DNA of 64,000 bases from Nectonema munidae (GCA_030549495.1 JAUIRK010001009.1:62001-126000); one strand, 5' to 3'; counted from the stretch's first letter, positions 35,601 to 48,468 are shown. Numbers and translations: made by a program. The notes: a model not told the origin generated them from the letters alone.

Positions 35601-38600
35601 TTAGGGGTTCGCAATAAATTTTTGCATCGTATATAATTTTATATTTTAAAAGAAAATTAGAACTATTTTTTCATATTTTAGCTTTATTTTTCAATACATA
35701 CACTCTCTTTATTACTTTCGATAATAGAGTGTGTAATCAATATAACGCGAAACATCAATTTCTTTATTTTTAACCATGGTCTTCTTTATCCGCTAAATGG
35801 GAAAGCATGCGAGAAAGAGGTCTCTTTTTAATGATTAAAAATAACGTTGATTTTTAGGTTAAATTTGAAAGATACTGTTGAATTTTCTGAACATTATTTT
35901 ATCTGCAGTTTTGAAAGTAATCCATAAGTTTATAAAGAATTGAAAAACATTAAAAAAAAAACCTTGATATGGATAGCATCTTAAACTCCAAATGTCTTTT
36001 TGTTTCTGTCTGCAAACTCCTTGACAGGAGATTGAAGAGATATGTTGTCAGAAGAACATGATGATTGGAAAGTTTAGCTACGTTCTCATTCGCTCGATGT
36101 TATAGAGCACACAAGAAGCAACTTCATGAACATAGCTACTTGAGAAAAGAGTTAGCGAACTTCTAATGTCATGCTTTTGTAAGCTTCTCTTGCTTGCTAC
36201 AAGCCATTTGCCTTAATTGTATGTTGAAACAGAGCTAACTGTACTGCTAGCTCATCCTTTTGTAGTTCTGGGTATTGTTTAATTAATTTTTCTTCTAGAA
36301 CTTTCCTTCAACTCAGCATATCTTCAAAAACTTTGTAGGTAACAACATTATTCTTGGCCAAATCGTACATTTCGTTTAATTTTACAATACTTGCGTCGAT
36401 AAATGCAAAGTTTCGCTCCTTGAAGTGTTGTTCCGGATTGCTTGAGGTGAATGCCGCAACAGCTTTTGGGAAGCGTCCTAGTGTTTTTTTCCTTGGAACA
36501 GTTGCCAAGATCTTCCACCTTTGACACCGCTTTCTTAAACACATCATAAAATTCCTCACCTGTTCCCCAAGCATACATTTCTGACTGCTTCCAGCATACG
36601 TGTATGCATCAAAAGAAAATTAATATAACATAGAAAAAATGTTGAAATAAATAGTTCTAAATATTAATTTACATATTTATCTCCAACCCGTATATTACGA
36701 TGATTCTTCTCCAACCTGTATTCTACGATGATTCATCTCCAAACTATATACTACAATGATTCATCTCCAACCTGTATACTACGATGGTTTCTATTCCATG
36801 TACAAATAACTAGGGAGACAATGTTCAACTTTCTGTTCACATTCTGCTAGATGTAAGATTTGATATACCTCATTCGGGGAGACGATGCTAGATAAGTTAT
36901 TACCTGTATACTACGATGGTTCATCTCCAACCTGTATACCGCGATAATTCATCTCCAACCTATCAGTTCATATTTTGCTAGATGTAAGATTTGATATACT
37001 TCATTCGGGGAGAGGATGTTAGATAAGTTATTAATTTTTTCACGATATTAAATAATATATTTTATCAAATAATCAAAATAAAATTCTGTAATCAAAGAAT
37101 CGAAAAATATTCTTTAAAAAATCAAAAAATATCAAACTTTCTGTTCATATTTTGCTACCTCATACGATGTTACAAAAATTATTACTTATTACTTATACTT
37201 TGCAATTTGCACGATTTTAAGTATTATATTTGTCGAATAATCAAAGAATCAAAAAATATTTATTCTTTTTAAATATATCGTTGGCTCCCCTTACTTTTAG
37301 TTTCGTATGTGCATAATTTGATAAAAATTAATTATTAAAGACTAGGTTTATCTTTCAATTTTAAAAGTTCTTAATTCGTATTTATTTTTATTAGCTGCTG
37401 AAATTCTGATGTGTGCTGAACCCTTCATTCGAGAAAACATCCATCCTACTGTCATAATAAGTGCTTTTCGCAAAGCCTTGGATGATGTGCAAGATGCCTT
37501 ACAGAATAAACTTAGGTATGGATAAGCCCGTTTATCTTTCATGAAGGAATGGAATAATCATTTCTTATCGCTTCCATTAGCTTCTCCATCAATCTCAACG
37601 ACAAGAATATGATGACGTTGTTGGCTAAGAGTGCTTTGAATTCCAGATTTTCCAAAAAATTTAATGATATGATTTGTGAAATGGCGATAAAGGCCGTTTC
37701 TACCGTAACTGTCGTCAAAGCCAATGGCTACAAAGATATCGATGTAAAAAGATATGTCAGGATAGAGAAAGTAATACATCATAACTTTGAAATATACTTA
37801 TTTAAAATACTGGTGAACGTTAAGAATTTCAATTTATATCTTCTACTCACAATTAATGAATTGGATTGATTCATTCTCAAAATTATTTTTTGGTCACATC
37901 GTATAAAATCTTGGTAGAATACGGATGTTATGGGTTGTAATGAAAAATTTTAGTAAACTTTTTAAAAACTTTATAAGTTATATTGATAAATCATTTCAAA
38001 TGTCAATTTTTACAAATTCACTTAAACTCACACAAATATATTAAAAATTTGAAAAGATATTCATTCTTAGACGTTTTCAATAATGACTCTTTTACTAGTT
38101 TGCCTCTAAATTTTTTAGAGAAAATTAATAGCTTGAATATTTTTTATTACTCAATTCTTGATAACATGTGCATTTATTCTGAAAATGTGGAATAATGCTA
38201 AAACTTAAAAGTTATATCACTTTAAATTAAAAAGGTAATATACGTAGTGATGGTGACTAACGATGTTTTAATTCATTGCCTAATACCCTTTAACGGATCG
38301 ATTGGCCAGTTAATTTTGGGGAGTTCTGAGTAGTCCATGGATATACTAAGATACAACAATTTTATTAGAACATAATTACTAGTACCAGAACATGAAAATA
38401 AGGTTGGGCAACGCCGTTTTTAAAAAGACAAGGCATTGGTGCATTTAGTATGTTTTACGAGTTGAATTACGTTTCGGTTACGGTGGGTAAATTTCATCCA
38501 TTACCATCACTAATATAAGTGAATTTGGGTGTCAGGCGGTTTTGCCATAAGAAAATACCACCCAACATCATGGCTCATGTCTTTCCATTTTTCAATAAAA

Positions 38601-41600
38601 TCTGAAAAACTTCTCATAGGTTTCCTTCTCCTTTCTGTAACAAATTTTCTTGAGAATTGGTAATGGAGTGTTTTTCCGAAATTTATCTCCCTATTTAATA
38701 AAAAATGGTCGTGTCTAAATAGTCGCATTGTATTGCGAGAACTATACAAGTCTCGTTGTAACTTGCATACTGCTAAGTTGTATTTTTGTTGACGGATGTA
38801 ATTGGCAAATGCCTTGTAGATAAGAATCGCAAGTTAAAGAAAATATTTTCAATAATTTAATGTTCGCACCGTTGAGCTCCTGTGCTTGGAAGGAAGGTAA
38901 AAGTACATAGAGATTAAGGTACGTCATACCTTTAGTAGAAATTAAAAATAAAATTTTGCAAGAAAAATGAATTTGCAATTCTCATGCCTGAAGAGGTAAA
39001 AAGTTTGTAGAATTTTTTTAAGATTTAGGTTAGCCTAGCCGGAAGAAGGTAGTTGAATGATCCTTTCACGTCCAAAACTGTCAATCGAAAACAAAAATTA
39101 TATTTTTCAACAAAATTTTGACATCTATAATTAACCCTATAACCTAGGGTCTATATTATATACTCCCTTGAAAATTTATAATTATATACAATTTTAAACG
39201 CACAACACTTTATCTAAGTGTTTCAATAATCATCGCAACATTTTAGAAAATGTCAATCAAAATATATCTAATAAAATGTTTCCTCAAATTATACATAAAA
39301 TGTGTGTTTTTATACCAAATCAACCATGCTAGTTTCATTTATGGACTCAATTTTTGTATTTAGGATTTAAAATACCTATAAGTATCAATCAAATTTGCGT
39401 TTAGTTATAAAAATTGTCTCCAAAAATATTTATTCAAATTTTACATGAAATATATCTTTTTATACCGTATCGATCATGCCGGTTTCGTTTCGGGACTTGA
39501 GGCATCTCTTCAACACATCTTTAACCCATTATAACCCAACAAGGCTAAAATTTGATTAAAAGAGTTAATTTTTAAAAACTAATTCCTTAATGTCTATCTA
39601 AATATACTGAAATTAAAAAATAATTAAAAAAAAATTTTTCTTTATAAAAAAAATATGACTCCTAAAGGAGTCATTGGGATAATATAAAGGTAAAATTAAA
39701 AAAACTTTTATTAATAAAAATAACTAGTGTTGATGAAAAACTGGCCAACAGTTTTTTAAATGTGAAACAACTTCACATTTTTTGCATTTAATTTAGTGTT
39801 TTTTTTACATATATAACAGCGTCTTGATGTAGTAAATGATTCTGGATTATGATTATGATTGTCTGTTCTTATATCTTTACTTGGAACAGATTTTCTTCCT
39901 TTTGGACCCAAATTAATGTTTAGTGGTGGCTTTGACTTTTTTAGGAGAACTTGAACTATTTCTCTTCGAAAATCTTTGTTACAGATTTTGGAATTATTGA
40001 TTATTTGATATAACCTCCAAGAAAAAACAAAAGCTGTATTTATTGAGTTTATTATCAGCGGCCAATACCACTTTTTATTTGTGGTCTATAAACAGACAAA
40101 AACTGATTAAAAAGATCTACGCCTCCCATTCCTCTGTTGTAGGCTTTTATAACAAAAGGTTGGTTTACTTTTATTTTTCCACAATTTTTTTTCCATCTAT
40201 GAACATCTATCAAAGGAAAAACACTCTCCGAATTTGTACAAACGGTGACGATTGAATTGTCCATCCATCTTGTAATTTGAACACCATTACTACTAAAGTT
40301 TTCAAAAAACCCTCTTTCTTTTTTTAAAAAAGTTCTTCTATTTGTTAAAGGACATTTGGATGCTCTATTCTCTCTCATTGTTCCAGTTGCCCTAATACCA
40401 TTATCATTCAGTTCTTTTATCAGAGAAAAAGATGTAAAAAAATTATCAAAATAAAATTGATGTTCTATGGGATTAGGACAACTAAAAACCATTTTTTTAA
40501 CTACTCGTGTCCCTAACGGTTCTTTCGAATTGTGAGATTTATCTTTACCTTCATAAATTTCTAATTTGTATGGCATACCTGTTGAACTTGCAAGAACCCA
40601 TGTTTTAAAACCAAAACGAATGGGTTTATTTCTAATAAATTGTTTGCAACCATGTCGACCATAGTAAGGTGTTATCGACTCATCAATACTTAAATCTTCA
40701 TGGTTGATTCCATATTTTATAAGTATTAAATTAAGAATTTCAAACAAAGGTAAAACTTTAGCCATTTTTCTTTTTGACAAATTATCATTGTTTGCACAAT
40801 GTAAAAATTTTTTCAATTCCTGAAATCTGTTTCTACTCATTGTTGTAGAAAAAATTTGACATTCAATATCCTTTTGTTTACTCCAATAATCTCTTTCTGA
40901 AGTTCTGACATTGTATCCGGATAAAAAAACTAAACCGATAAAATTACAAATTTCCTCATTAGAAGCATAAAAATTTTGAAAATTATGGTTTCTCTTGGCG
41001 TAGTTATCTGTTTCCTCCGTCAACAAGTAAAGCATATCTTCAAATATATCAAAAAAAACTTGCCAGCACGTTTTATCTAGTAATTCTGGATGTAAATGTA
41101 GTAAATTCTTCATGGCATACTCATCCTCATTTCCATCGCATCTCTTTTCTTTTGTATGAATTGGCTGACCACTCCACTTTAGTTTTGAAAGACATGCTTC
41201 ATTTATTTCAATGTCGTCTTGAATAGGAAAAACATCGACTTCTGCACAAATTTCAAGTGAAGCAACTTTGTCTGTTTCATCTTGTTCCATGTCGCTTCCT
41301 TCACCTCCAGATGGTACACCAGTAACAACTATATCAGCTGTCAAAACATTTTCTGCACTAATATAATCAAGAGCATTTTCTAAGTAAGTAAAATGTAGTT
41401 GGTCATGCATTTATTGTCAAAAAAATTAGATTTGAAAAAAGCTTAAAAAAATGAAAATTTCGAATAATATAAAATTCTAAAAATATTTAAAAAAACAGAA
41501 TTGACTGAATTATATATTTTTGAAATTTCGTAGACTTTTACCTAAATCGCTAGCTGCATTTTTTGATTGTATTAACCTTTCATGGACAAAACTGTCAATC

Positions 41601-44600
41601 GAAAAAAAAATATTATTCATCAAAATTTTGACATCCATAAGGAGCCCTATAACGTTTTAATAATCCAACTAGTTATAAACTCCTTAAAAATATAATTATA
41701 TACTATTTTTAATTTAAACAAATCTTTATCTAAGTGCTTCAATTATCATCGTAAATGTTTAGAATATGTCAAAAAAAATATATCTAAATAAAATGTTTCC
41801 TAAATTATACATAATAATGTATGTGAATTTTGTACAAAGTTATCAAATATGTATTTCATTTATGGACTCATTTTTGAACTTAGGATTTAAAATACCTATA
41901 AGTTTCAAGTCAAATATTGAGTTTAGAAAAAAATTGTCTCCATAAATATTTTTTCAAATTTTACTGAAATATTTTTCTATATGGAAATTTTGATCAGACG
42001 GTTTGTCTCGGACTTAAGGAGTCAATGGGATATAATGGGTTAATGTTGCAAACTTATATTTATTTATATATTATTTTTATTTATATTTTATCTAGTATTT
42101 AAAGTTTGTCGAGTTAAATGTCTACTTGACATTATAATAACTAAAACAAAAAAGTTAAAAAAAATAAAATTTTAAGAATGCAATGTTTAATTTAAAAACT
42201 AATAGTTAAATATTTTTCTATTTACATTTATTTGTAAATCTAGAAATGTATATAAATTTATTTTTAACTTTATAAATAAAATTGTTTTTCCATTTATATC
42301 ATAATTGCACGCCAAAATTTAAAATGAAAGTAACTCTAATAGAAATGTATTTCAGGTGCCAGGAGGTACATTAGAAGATACAAAGTTTATTAAAGGGATC
42401 ATACTTAACAAGAATACTGTTAGTGCTGAGATGAAAAAAAAGATTTCTAATCCCAGGATTCTACTCCTGGACTGCAATCTGGAGTACAAGAAAGGTGAGA
42501 GTCAGGTAAAATCAATTGATTGTCCTTTTGTCTCGCTATTTTTGCGCTGGCGCTTTCTTTAAGACGAGTATTGAGTTTACAAAGGACATGGATTATTCCA
42601 AAATGCTTGAGATCGAGGAGGAAACGGTGAGACTTGATTGCGAGAAGATTGCATCTTTCAAACCGGATCTTGTGTTCACTGAAAAAGGCGTTAGTGATAT
42701 TTGTCAACACTTTTTGCTGGAGGCCGGCATCACTGTTATCAGAAGACTCAAGAAAACAGACAACAATCGTTTAGCTAGGTTTTTGTCCTTTTCTTAATTT
42801 TCTCTCCATGCCTTTATTCTCTTATTTTTGTTAGGTGCTGTGGGGCTACCATTGTGAATTCTGTTGATGACATCAAGGAGTCAGATATTGGCTCAAATGC
42901 AGGCTTATTTGAAGTTAGGAAGATTGGCGATGAGTAATTTATTTCATCTAAATTAATATTCCTACTGAGCTCGTTGCTGATTAATGGCTTTGTGAGGATA
43001 TTTCTGTTTTTAGTTAAACTGTTTGCTTTTGGTAGCGCAGTTATATGTGTGCATGCTAATCTTTTTTTTTTATTTATTAAGATAATTTGGAATAGATGAA
43101 GCAAAACGAGATGTCTACTTTTTATTTGATAGTGAACCAGAGTAACTTTTCCCTGAGAGTATATGCTTTTATGCAAATACTTTCTCAGTTTAAACAAAGC
43201 TTTGTTTGAGATTATACTCTTATAGAGATAGTATGATCTAGGGGCTAACAACAACAGTATACTATCTTTAGAACACAAGGCTCTAGCAGTATTACTGAAA
43301 ATAACTTATCGTTTTATCTTTTGGCAACCTATACGATCATTAGCAATAAACTAAGTGGGTTAACACTGGGAGGGCCATTTTGTACCTAAAAAACCATTGC
43401 GTGGAATACAAGCGGAAAATATAAAAGTTAACGGATAAAAATAAAAGAATAATAAAATTTTGCTAAAAATAAGCCGCAAAACCTTTTTACTTTAAAGAAA
43501 TAAACGTTGCCTACCTTCGTGAAAATTTTAATCGTAGAAAAAAACTCTTAAATAATTGCCTCACAGAATAACTAACATTAAAATGTTGATATAGTGAACT
43601 TCTGATTGTCTTTCCCTGCTTCTTTTTTGTTTTAACATGAATTGTGTGTCCTATGTGTGCCAGTTTTTTCTATAAGATATACATTGATAGTAGTATACAC
43701 TAATAGATATAAATCAATTAAATTTGTTTTCAGACTTTGTCTTCTCTAATGTTGCTTGAAAGGTTATAAACAGGATAAACACAAAAAAGACAAATTTATG
43801 TCTGTTTTTTCAAAACAAAGTATAATTATAAACCTTTCGTAAATTCAAGTGCTCCAAAAGACATTACCAAGACCTTTGTATAAGCCAATTAGTGGAAAAG
43901 ATGCGTTTCTTTTGTTCTATAGTGAAGATATGCTCTTAACAGAATGATATTAGGTAAGGTACAGTGGGGTGTTTTCATAGAGAAGGCACAATTGCGCCGT
44001 TTTTATCGAACTATGAGAAAGTAGGCTTGCTGCGGGATCGAACCCAAGACCTTGAGTTATCGAAACCAGTATCTAACCAACCTTACTCACGCCTTCAAAT
44101 ATAAAGGGAAATTAAATGGAAAAGAGTTCCAGAAATATTTATTCTGCATTACATGAAATGCCTGGATTTTATGCAATTTCTATGCGTGCTGTTTGTGGTC
44201 GAGACAACATGTCTTCTGCTACCTTTCATTAGCTGTTTTTTTGTTGCAAAAGAATTTAACTCTTCTTGGAACGATTGCAGTTAATAAAATAGAATTAGCA
44301 TCTGTTCTCAAAACAACAAAGATGAGAGCTCTCTTCTATCTATACTCTCACAATCTATGATCATGAAAATAAGATCATCCGAAAAAATAAAATGTTTTTT
44401 ATTTGATTTTAGTTGATTTGATAGTTGAAAGGTTTACCTGCCGACGCAAAATCAACTGATGGCCAAGAATATTTAAGATGTCTTTCTTACCAGTTGACTG
44501 AATCTTTTGCAACTTAGAGATTTCAAACTAAGACTTTCAAGAACCATTATTTCAACTGCAATACTTGTAGGATTCAAATCTATGATGAATCTGAAAGTTC

Positions 44601-46684
44601 AGGAGAAATACAAGTCAAACGTCGAAAACGTTGTTTTGCGTGCAATAAATGGACAAGATCAACCTGTTGTACTTGCAAAAATTCTATAAGTCCCAAACAT
44701 AGAAAACAAATTAAGAGAGAATTTTGTTTACAATGCAAAGAATCAAAATAATACGCAGATCTTTTTCTCTCATTGGTCGTTATTGAACGAAAATACCTTT
44801 TTCATTAAATTTGTAAAATATTTATTATATTTTCCCAAATCTTTTATTTCTGTTAAAGGTGGTGAATGTCTTATAAAGGGGTGTACTTTTTTTAATCATC
44901 GCTCTAAAAGACAGGTGCAATGTGCATATTATATTACGGTAATCATACATTTCTTCTTATCTCATTTTCTTAGATCAGATTATAGGCACTGCAGGGGCAT
45001 ATTATTTTTGTTTATAGATACTTTGTTTTCGTTGAAGAGTGCAAAGACGCCACCGCTTGCACTATTTTGCTTCGCGGTCCAAGCAAGGACGTATTGAACG
45101 AGGCAGAACGCAACTTTAGCGACGTCATTTCTGTCATTCGCAATGTTGCCAAGTGTCCAAAGTTGTTGTATGGAGGAGGAGCTCCTGAAATGGCTATTTC
45201 TAAGGTTTGACCTGCATTCACTTGTATGCTTGTTAGTGTCGTTATCGCATCCTTATATATAATAGATACTCTCCGATAAAACAAAGAACATTGTTGGATA
45301 CGAGCAGGGTGCATACTTAGCTCTCGCAAAGGCTCTCGAAGTTATTCCAAGAACGTTGATAAGTAATTGTGGAGCCAATATAATTAGAACACTAACTGCT
45401 TTACGCGTAACAACATTATCTTTTTCATTTGATGCTAGGGTATTGAAAAAATATCCTTATATTCCTCTCACACCCGAACGTAAATTCGATGCTGTCCATT
45501 CATTTATATTTCTACTTTTTTGACATTTTTTGTGGACACTTTTGAAATTTTATAGATTGTAATCAAGAAATGTTTTCAGACTTCAAAAACTCTTTGAAAG
45601 TCTCATACGCGATTTCAAAATTTCCTTACTGAGTGATTTGTGTTTCTTTTACGAATGCGGCATATTGTCAATTGGCTCTGTAGATTAAATATGAATGTGC
45701 TTTACTAGCACTCGATCGAAGCGAGAATTATGGACATCTTGCTTTTGACCCTATTTACCCACATAATCTTTATAATAAATATGATAACATCATTTTTATC
45801 AAAATTTTCTAATTAATGAAAAGTTTTTACAAAATTAACAAGATTACTCAAACATTGAAACTAAAAATTATAGTTATAATATTAAATTTTGAAATAGGAA
45901 CACAAACACACTTCAGGAAGGTACATTGCAATCGGCAATCTTAATATAACATTCATTTTCTTCCCCTCGAAAGGTTTTTTTAAAACAATATCCTTCAAGA
46001 TGATACAATTTAGTTTTTGTAAAGACAAGCTGTATATAAAGAATATTTTATAACAATAAACTTTTAAAAATTTATTCTAAGATTCCTTAACTTTTAATTA
46101 ATACATTTTCCATTTGTACAATAATTGTATGTATACGATAAAAATATATATCTTATGTAAATTATGAAACTGCTATAATAGTATCGAATTTATTGAAAAC
46201 AAAGAACTTTTAGCACAATTTTTCTATTTGCCTTTTCCAGATTCATATCGCAAAGGTGTTAGTAGATCTGGGAGGAAGGATGTAACTTTTTATTTGAGAA
46301 AAATGTTCAGTTTAGAAATATTTTTATTTTAGTGCGTCTTGTTTTCATTTGTCCTTTTCTCGCGCGTGTATAAATGTTATATTATCTAGGCTCAACATGC
46401 TTCTTCGGAGAGTTTATCCTATGGGATTGATGGTAACACCGGCAGCATCGTTGACATTAAAAGCATCGACATATATGAACCGCTGGCTGTCAAGATGCAA
46501 GCCTACAAAACCGCGATCGAGGTAACAACGCTCTCCCTTCTCCTTTCACAGCATATTCTGCTTCTTCTTTAAGACTGCCATACTTCTCTTGAGAATCGAT
46601 GACATCGTTTCTGGCATGAAAAAGAAAAAAGATACTGACGTTCAAGGCGACGCTCAGCCCACGGAGGAGTCGATGCGAGAATAA
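29656..46684 (+). CDS. CCT3: T-complex protein 1 subunit gamma (CCT3), start exon missing
   Basis: This is one of eight subunits of the cytosolic TRiC/CCT chaperonin ring that folds actin and tubulin with ATP. Thirteen exons join in phase: 29656-29717, 29767-29817, 32416-32478, 32531-32627, 37395-37515, 37581-37770, 42356-42505, 42564-42778, 42835-42933, 45018-45204, 45266-45406, 46390-46521, 46574-46684 (TAA). They give 538 residues against about 545 in human; only the first dozen or so are missing. Signature parts are present: ADVIRTCLGPKAMQK, GGIVVTNDGNSILRD, the nucleotide loop EEVGDGTTTVII, HPTVIISAFRKALDD, NPRILLLD and LEYKKGESQ (gamma-specific), KTDNNRLAR, YGGGAPEMA, ALEVIPRTLISNCGA, EPLAVKMQAYKTAIE and LLRIDDIVSGMKKKK. 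One oddity is LLYGGGA where relatives have VPGGGA. Introns are either 49-65 bases or 1-5 kb, the large ones full of transposons. Confidence 0.97.
31865..31940. mobile_element. hAT right-end fragment
   Basis: GGGGGCCATATAGCCCACG then TTGAGAAACCCTG is a classic hAT terminus (complement CAGGGTTTCTCAA). ATTTAAAT lies on both sides (31857-31864 and 31941-31948), but in this base composition that match may be chance. The left terminus is missing. It lies in a CCT3 intron. Confidence 0.5.
33100..34480 (-). pseudogene. piggyBac transposase relic in CCT3 intron
   Basis: On the minus strand GVDLLDKFLSQYSPTIRG (near 33900) is the piggyBac block around the third catalytic aspartate. Upstream, near 34420, RNRFQEIKKYLQFCDINT is the block from the N-terminal part of the same domain. 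Stops and shifts lie throughout. It is older than the copy at 39.5-42.0 kb. Confidence 0.7.
35985..36600 (-). pseudogene. hAT (ZMYM-type) transposase relic in CCT3 intron
   Basis: Minus-strand fragments read RRWKILATVPRKKTLGRFPK, then, after KVFEDMLS, pieces such as EEKLIKQYPEL, LEVR and MKLLL. They fit the order seen at the C-terminal end of ZMYM1-like hAT proteins. The frame is broken in several places. Confidence 0.5.
36679..37030. repeat. 30-base tandem repeat plus unique-looking partner sequence
   Basis: CATCTCCAACCTGTATACTA followed by CGATGATT repeats four times from 36679 with a period near 30 bases, and again near 36900-36960. The sequence after it (TAGGGAGACAATGTTCAACT to ATTCGGGGAGACGATG) occurs once more within this locus and at 2138-2262. 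It lies in a CCT3 intron. Confidence 0.8.
39055..39520. repeat. Direct copy of the piggyBac right-end region
   Basis: About 450 bases beginning CCAAAACTGTCAATCGAAAA and including TCATTTATGGACTCA and TTTAGGATTTAAAATACCT match 41571-42020 in the same orientation. It lies immediately left of the piggyBac element, so an older partial copy was probably next to the insertion site. Confidence 0.8.
39525..42039 (-). mobile_element. piggyBac element, near complete
   Basis: TTAA lies at both ends (39521-39524 and 42040-42043), the exact piggyBac target duplication. Just inside are CCCATTATAACCC and its inverted partner GGGATATAATGGG (12 of 13 match). The 2.5-kb body holds one transposase gene on the minus strand. 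It sits in a 4.6-kb CCT3 intron, antisense to the host gene. Confidence 0.9.
39756..41410 (-). CDS. piggyBac transposase with one frameshift
   Basis: It excises and inserts its element at TTAA through an RNase H-like DDD domain. The first 451 codons (41410 to about 40058) are open. The catalytic aspartates lie in LSIDESITPYYGRHG, FYFDNFFTS and GMGGVDLFNQF; IRATGTMRENR and LKKFLHCANN are also typical. At about 40060, after YRPQIKS, the frame shifts by one and continues as KKWYWPLIINSINTAF, the normal next block, to a stop at 39756-39758. The tail holds a short CYICKKN cysteine motif where relatives carry a zinc-binding end. Few other defects are visible, so this copy is young compared with the other piggyBac relics. 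It is now probably non-functional. Confidence 0.9.
41571..42043. repeat. piggyBac right-end segment, pair of 39055-39520
   Basis: This begins TTAACCTTTCATGGACAAA and ends AATGGGTTAA, so by itself it has the outline of a piggyBac MITE sharing the right terminus of the full element. See the direct copy at 39055. Confidence 0.6.
43952..44095 (-). mobile_element. tRNA-derived SINE, family B, head variant 2
   Basis: On the minus strand: GTGAGTAAGGTTGGTTAGAT, the B-box TTGGGTTCGATCCC, then CGGCGCAATTGTGCC and the shared tail ACCCCACTGTACCTTACC. It is in a CCT3 intron and is the best preserved copy of this variant. Confidence 0.82.
44160..44760 (+). pseudogene. Probable piggyBac C-terminal relic
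   Basis: Broken plus-strand frames read EMPGFYAISMRAVCGRDNM, LRCLSYQLTESF and RKRCFACNKWTRSTCCTCKN followed by FCLQC. The last cysteine cluster resembles the zinc-binding tail of some piggyBac transposases. The other blocks are too decayed to be sure. Confidence 0.4.
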
Positions 46685-46766
46685 AATCAACAACATTTAA
46701 TCTTACTCCTTTTTCATTTTATACGTTCTTTTTCGTGCGTTGTAAGTTGACGCCGTTATTACTCAA

Positions 46767-46772
46767 AATAAA
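46767..46772 (+). terminator. Polyadenylation signal of CCT3
   Basis: AATAAA lies 83 bases after the CCT3 stop codon, a normal distance for a short 3' UTR. Confidence 0.6.
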
Positions 46773-48468
46773 AATATTTCTTTATATTTTCTCTAAACTC
46801 AATGCCAAAAATATTTACTTGCTTTGATATAAATTTTCTTCCTAATTAGGATGATAAAAAAAGTTAAAAAACAGATTTTTACGTGTTTTCAAATTATTCA
46901 TTAAAACCTAAAATTACAATCGGTTATTCATTAATCAACAAATATCTAAGCATTTTCATAAAGATATTAAAAAGTTGGGAGATGCAAGATATATGATAGA
47001 CTTGAGAACTTTCTAAAAATTGTAATTATTTTTACTAACTTTTATAATTGAAAAAATGACGATTGAGATTTTTCAACTATTTCGGCACTTTTTAAATGAT
47101 TTTCTTTAATTTTGATGTGTTGGTGTAGATTTATTCATACTATCTTTAACTAAAATACCTCCTTCACTTTCGAACTTCTAACTTGATACAAATTGTCCGA
47201 ATAGTATGCGGCAGCTTTTAACCAGATTGTAATAATGGAAGTTAGTGGGAAATCAATAGGCTTAAACATTTCCCATTTTATAGGCTTGCTGCTTTAATGA
47301 AGAGTACACAATATTTTTTTGATTTCTAAAAACAATTTTACACAAAATAAATTTTTGACTTTATAGACCTAAAAAAAATTAAAAAAACGTGAACAAAAAA
47401 TTGAGGGGACAGCTACGATAGAGGGAATTAGCGATTTATTTGTAGTAAATAAAAAGCACTTTATTGTTCAATCCTTTCTATGGAATTATAATATATCAGG
47501 TATGGCTTGCGAAGATGTGAAAAAATGTTGTTTCTAAAGTATTGGTTTCCTATTTTGCTATAGAGATTCTTTATATTTTCTATTCAAGAATTATTTCAAC
47601 CTTGAAACCTTTTATTGCACAAATCTATCTAGCAATCCAGAAGTACAAGATGAATTTTTAGGTTTAATTCTTCAGTACAAAAATTAAGTGCACCGAATGT
47701 GAAGTTTCTTTCCATCTAAAAAACTGATATTTTTGTTTATAAATAAAAAATATGCAGTTTCCTCAATAATTTGTTTTTTATCCTAATGATTCCCTGGGGG
47801 CTCATAAATTTTTTTCATAATTTTATAACTAATTTATTTTAAAAAAAGGATAGTTGTATTAAAAGTTGTGATGATTAAGGTGTTTGGGATTTAATGGCTT
47901 AATATTTGAGGCTCATTTTTAATCTCATAAAAGTCAATCAAAAAGTTCAGATGGAAATCATTTTTCTAAAAAAGATGTTTAGAAATTTTCGGCCAAACTA
48001 AAGAATATTTTTTAAAATAAAATTAGTTTGTATATTAATTAGTAAGTCAAAAAGCCTAACCAATATGTATCTATTTTAATCAAAGTTTGTGATTAAAAGC
48101 TGTGAATTAATTTGTAAATGAATTAGTTAAAGTTTTTTAGTTTGTAAATTAATTTTTTATTACTTTTGTTCTATTGATTTTCTTGTTAATTAGTTTGATT
48201 GAGTAAAAATCGTGTGGTTTTGCTAGTTAATAAAATTAGAAGTAACTTTTCAAGTTTTATGTTATGTTGTTTGCTAAGTTTATAGGAGATTTGATATCGA
48301 GAGACGCAAACTATTAACTAGAAAATGGTTAAGAGCCGAGGCTATTAAAATTTCTAGTAGTTCTGGTTGCACTTAACATGATCAGCTTAGCTCCAGCTGG
48401 AAACCGTACGTGATTCTTGGATATATATTACTTCGCTTAATAGGTCATTTATGATAGAATTCAAAATA

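Noticed and set aside
42814-43278. 154-codon minus-strand open frame
   Set aside because: It overlaps a well-supported CCT3 exon on the other strand, has no domain, and reads as AT-rich noise.
44783-45329. Open frames on both strands around 45 kb
   Set aside because: They overlap the CCT3 exons 45018-45204 and 45266-45406 out of frame or antisense.
47380-47760. Possible transposon relic in the intergenic spacer
   Set aside because: Translations gave no recognisable block on either strand.
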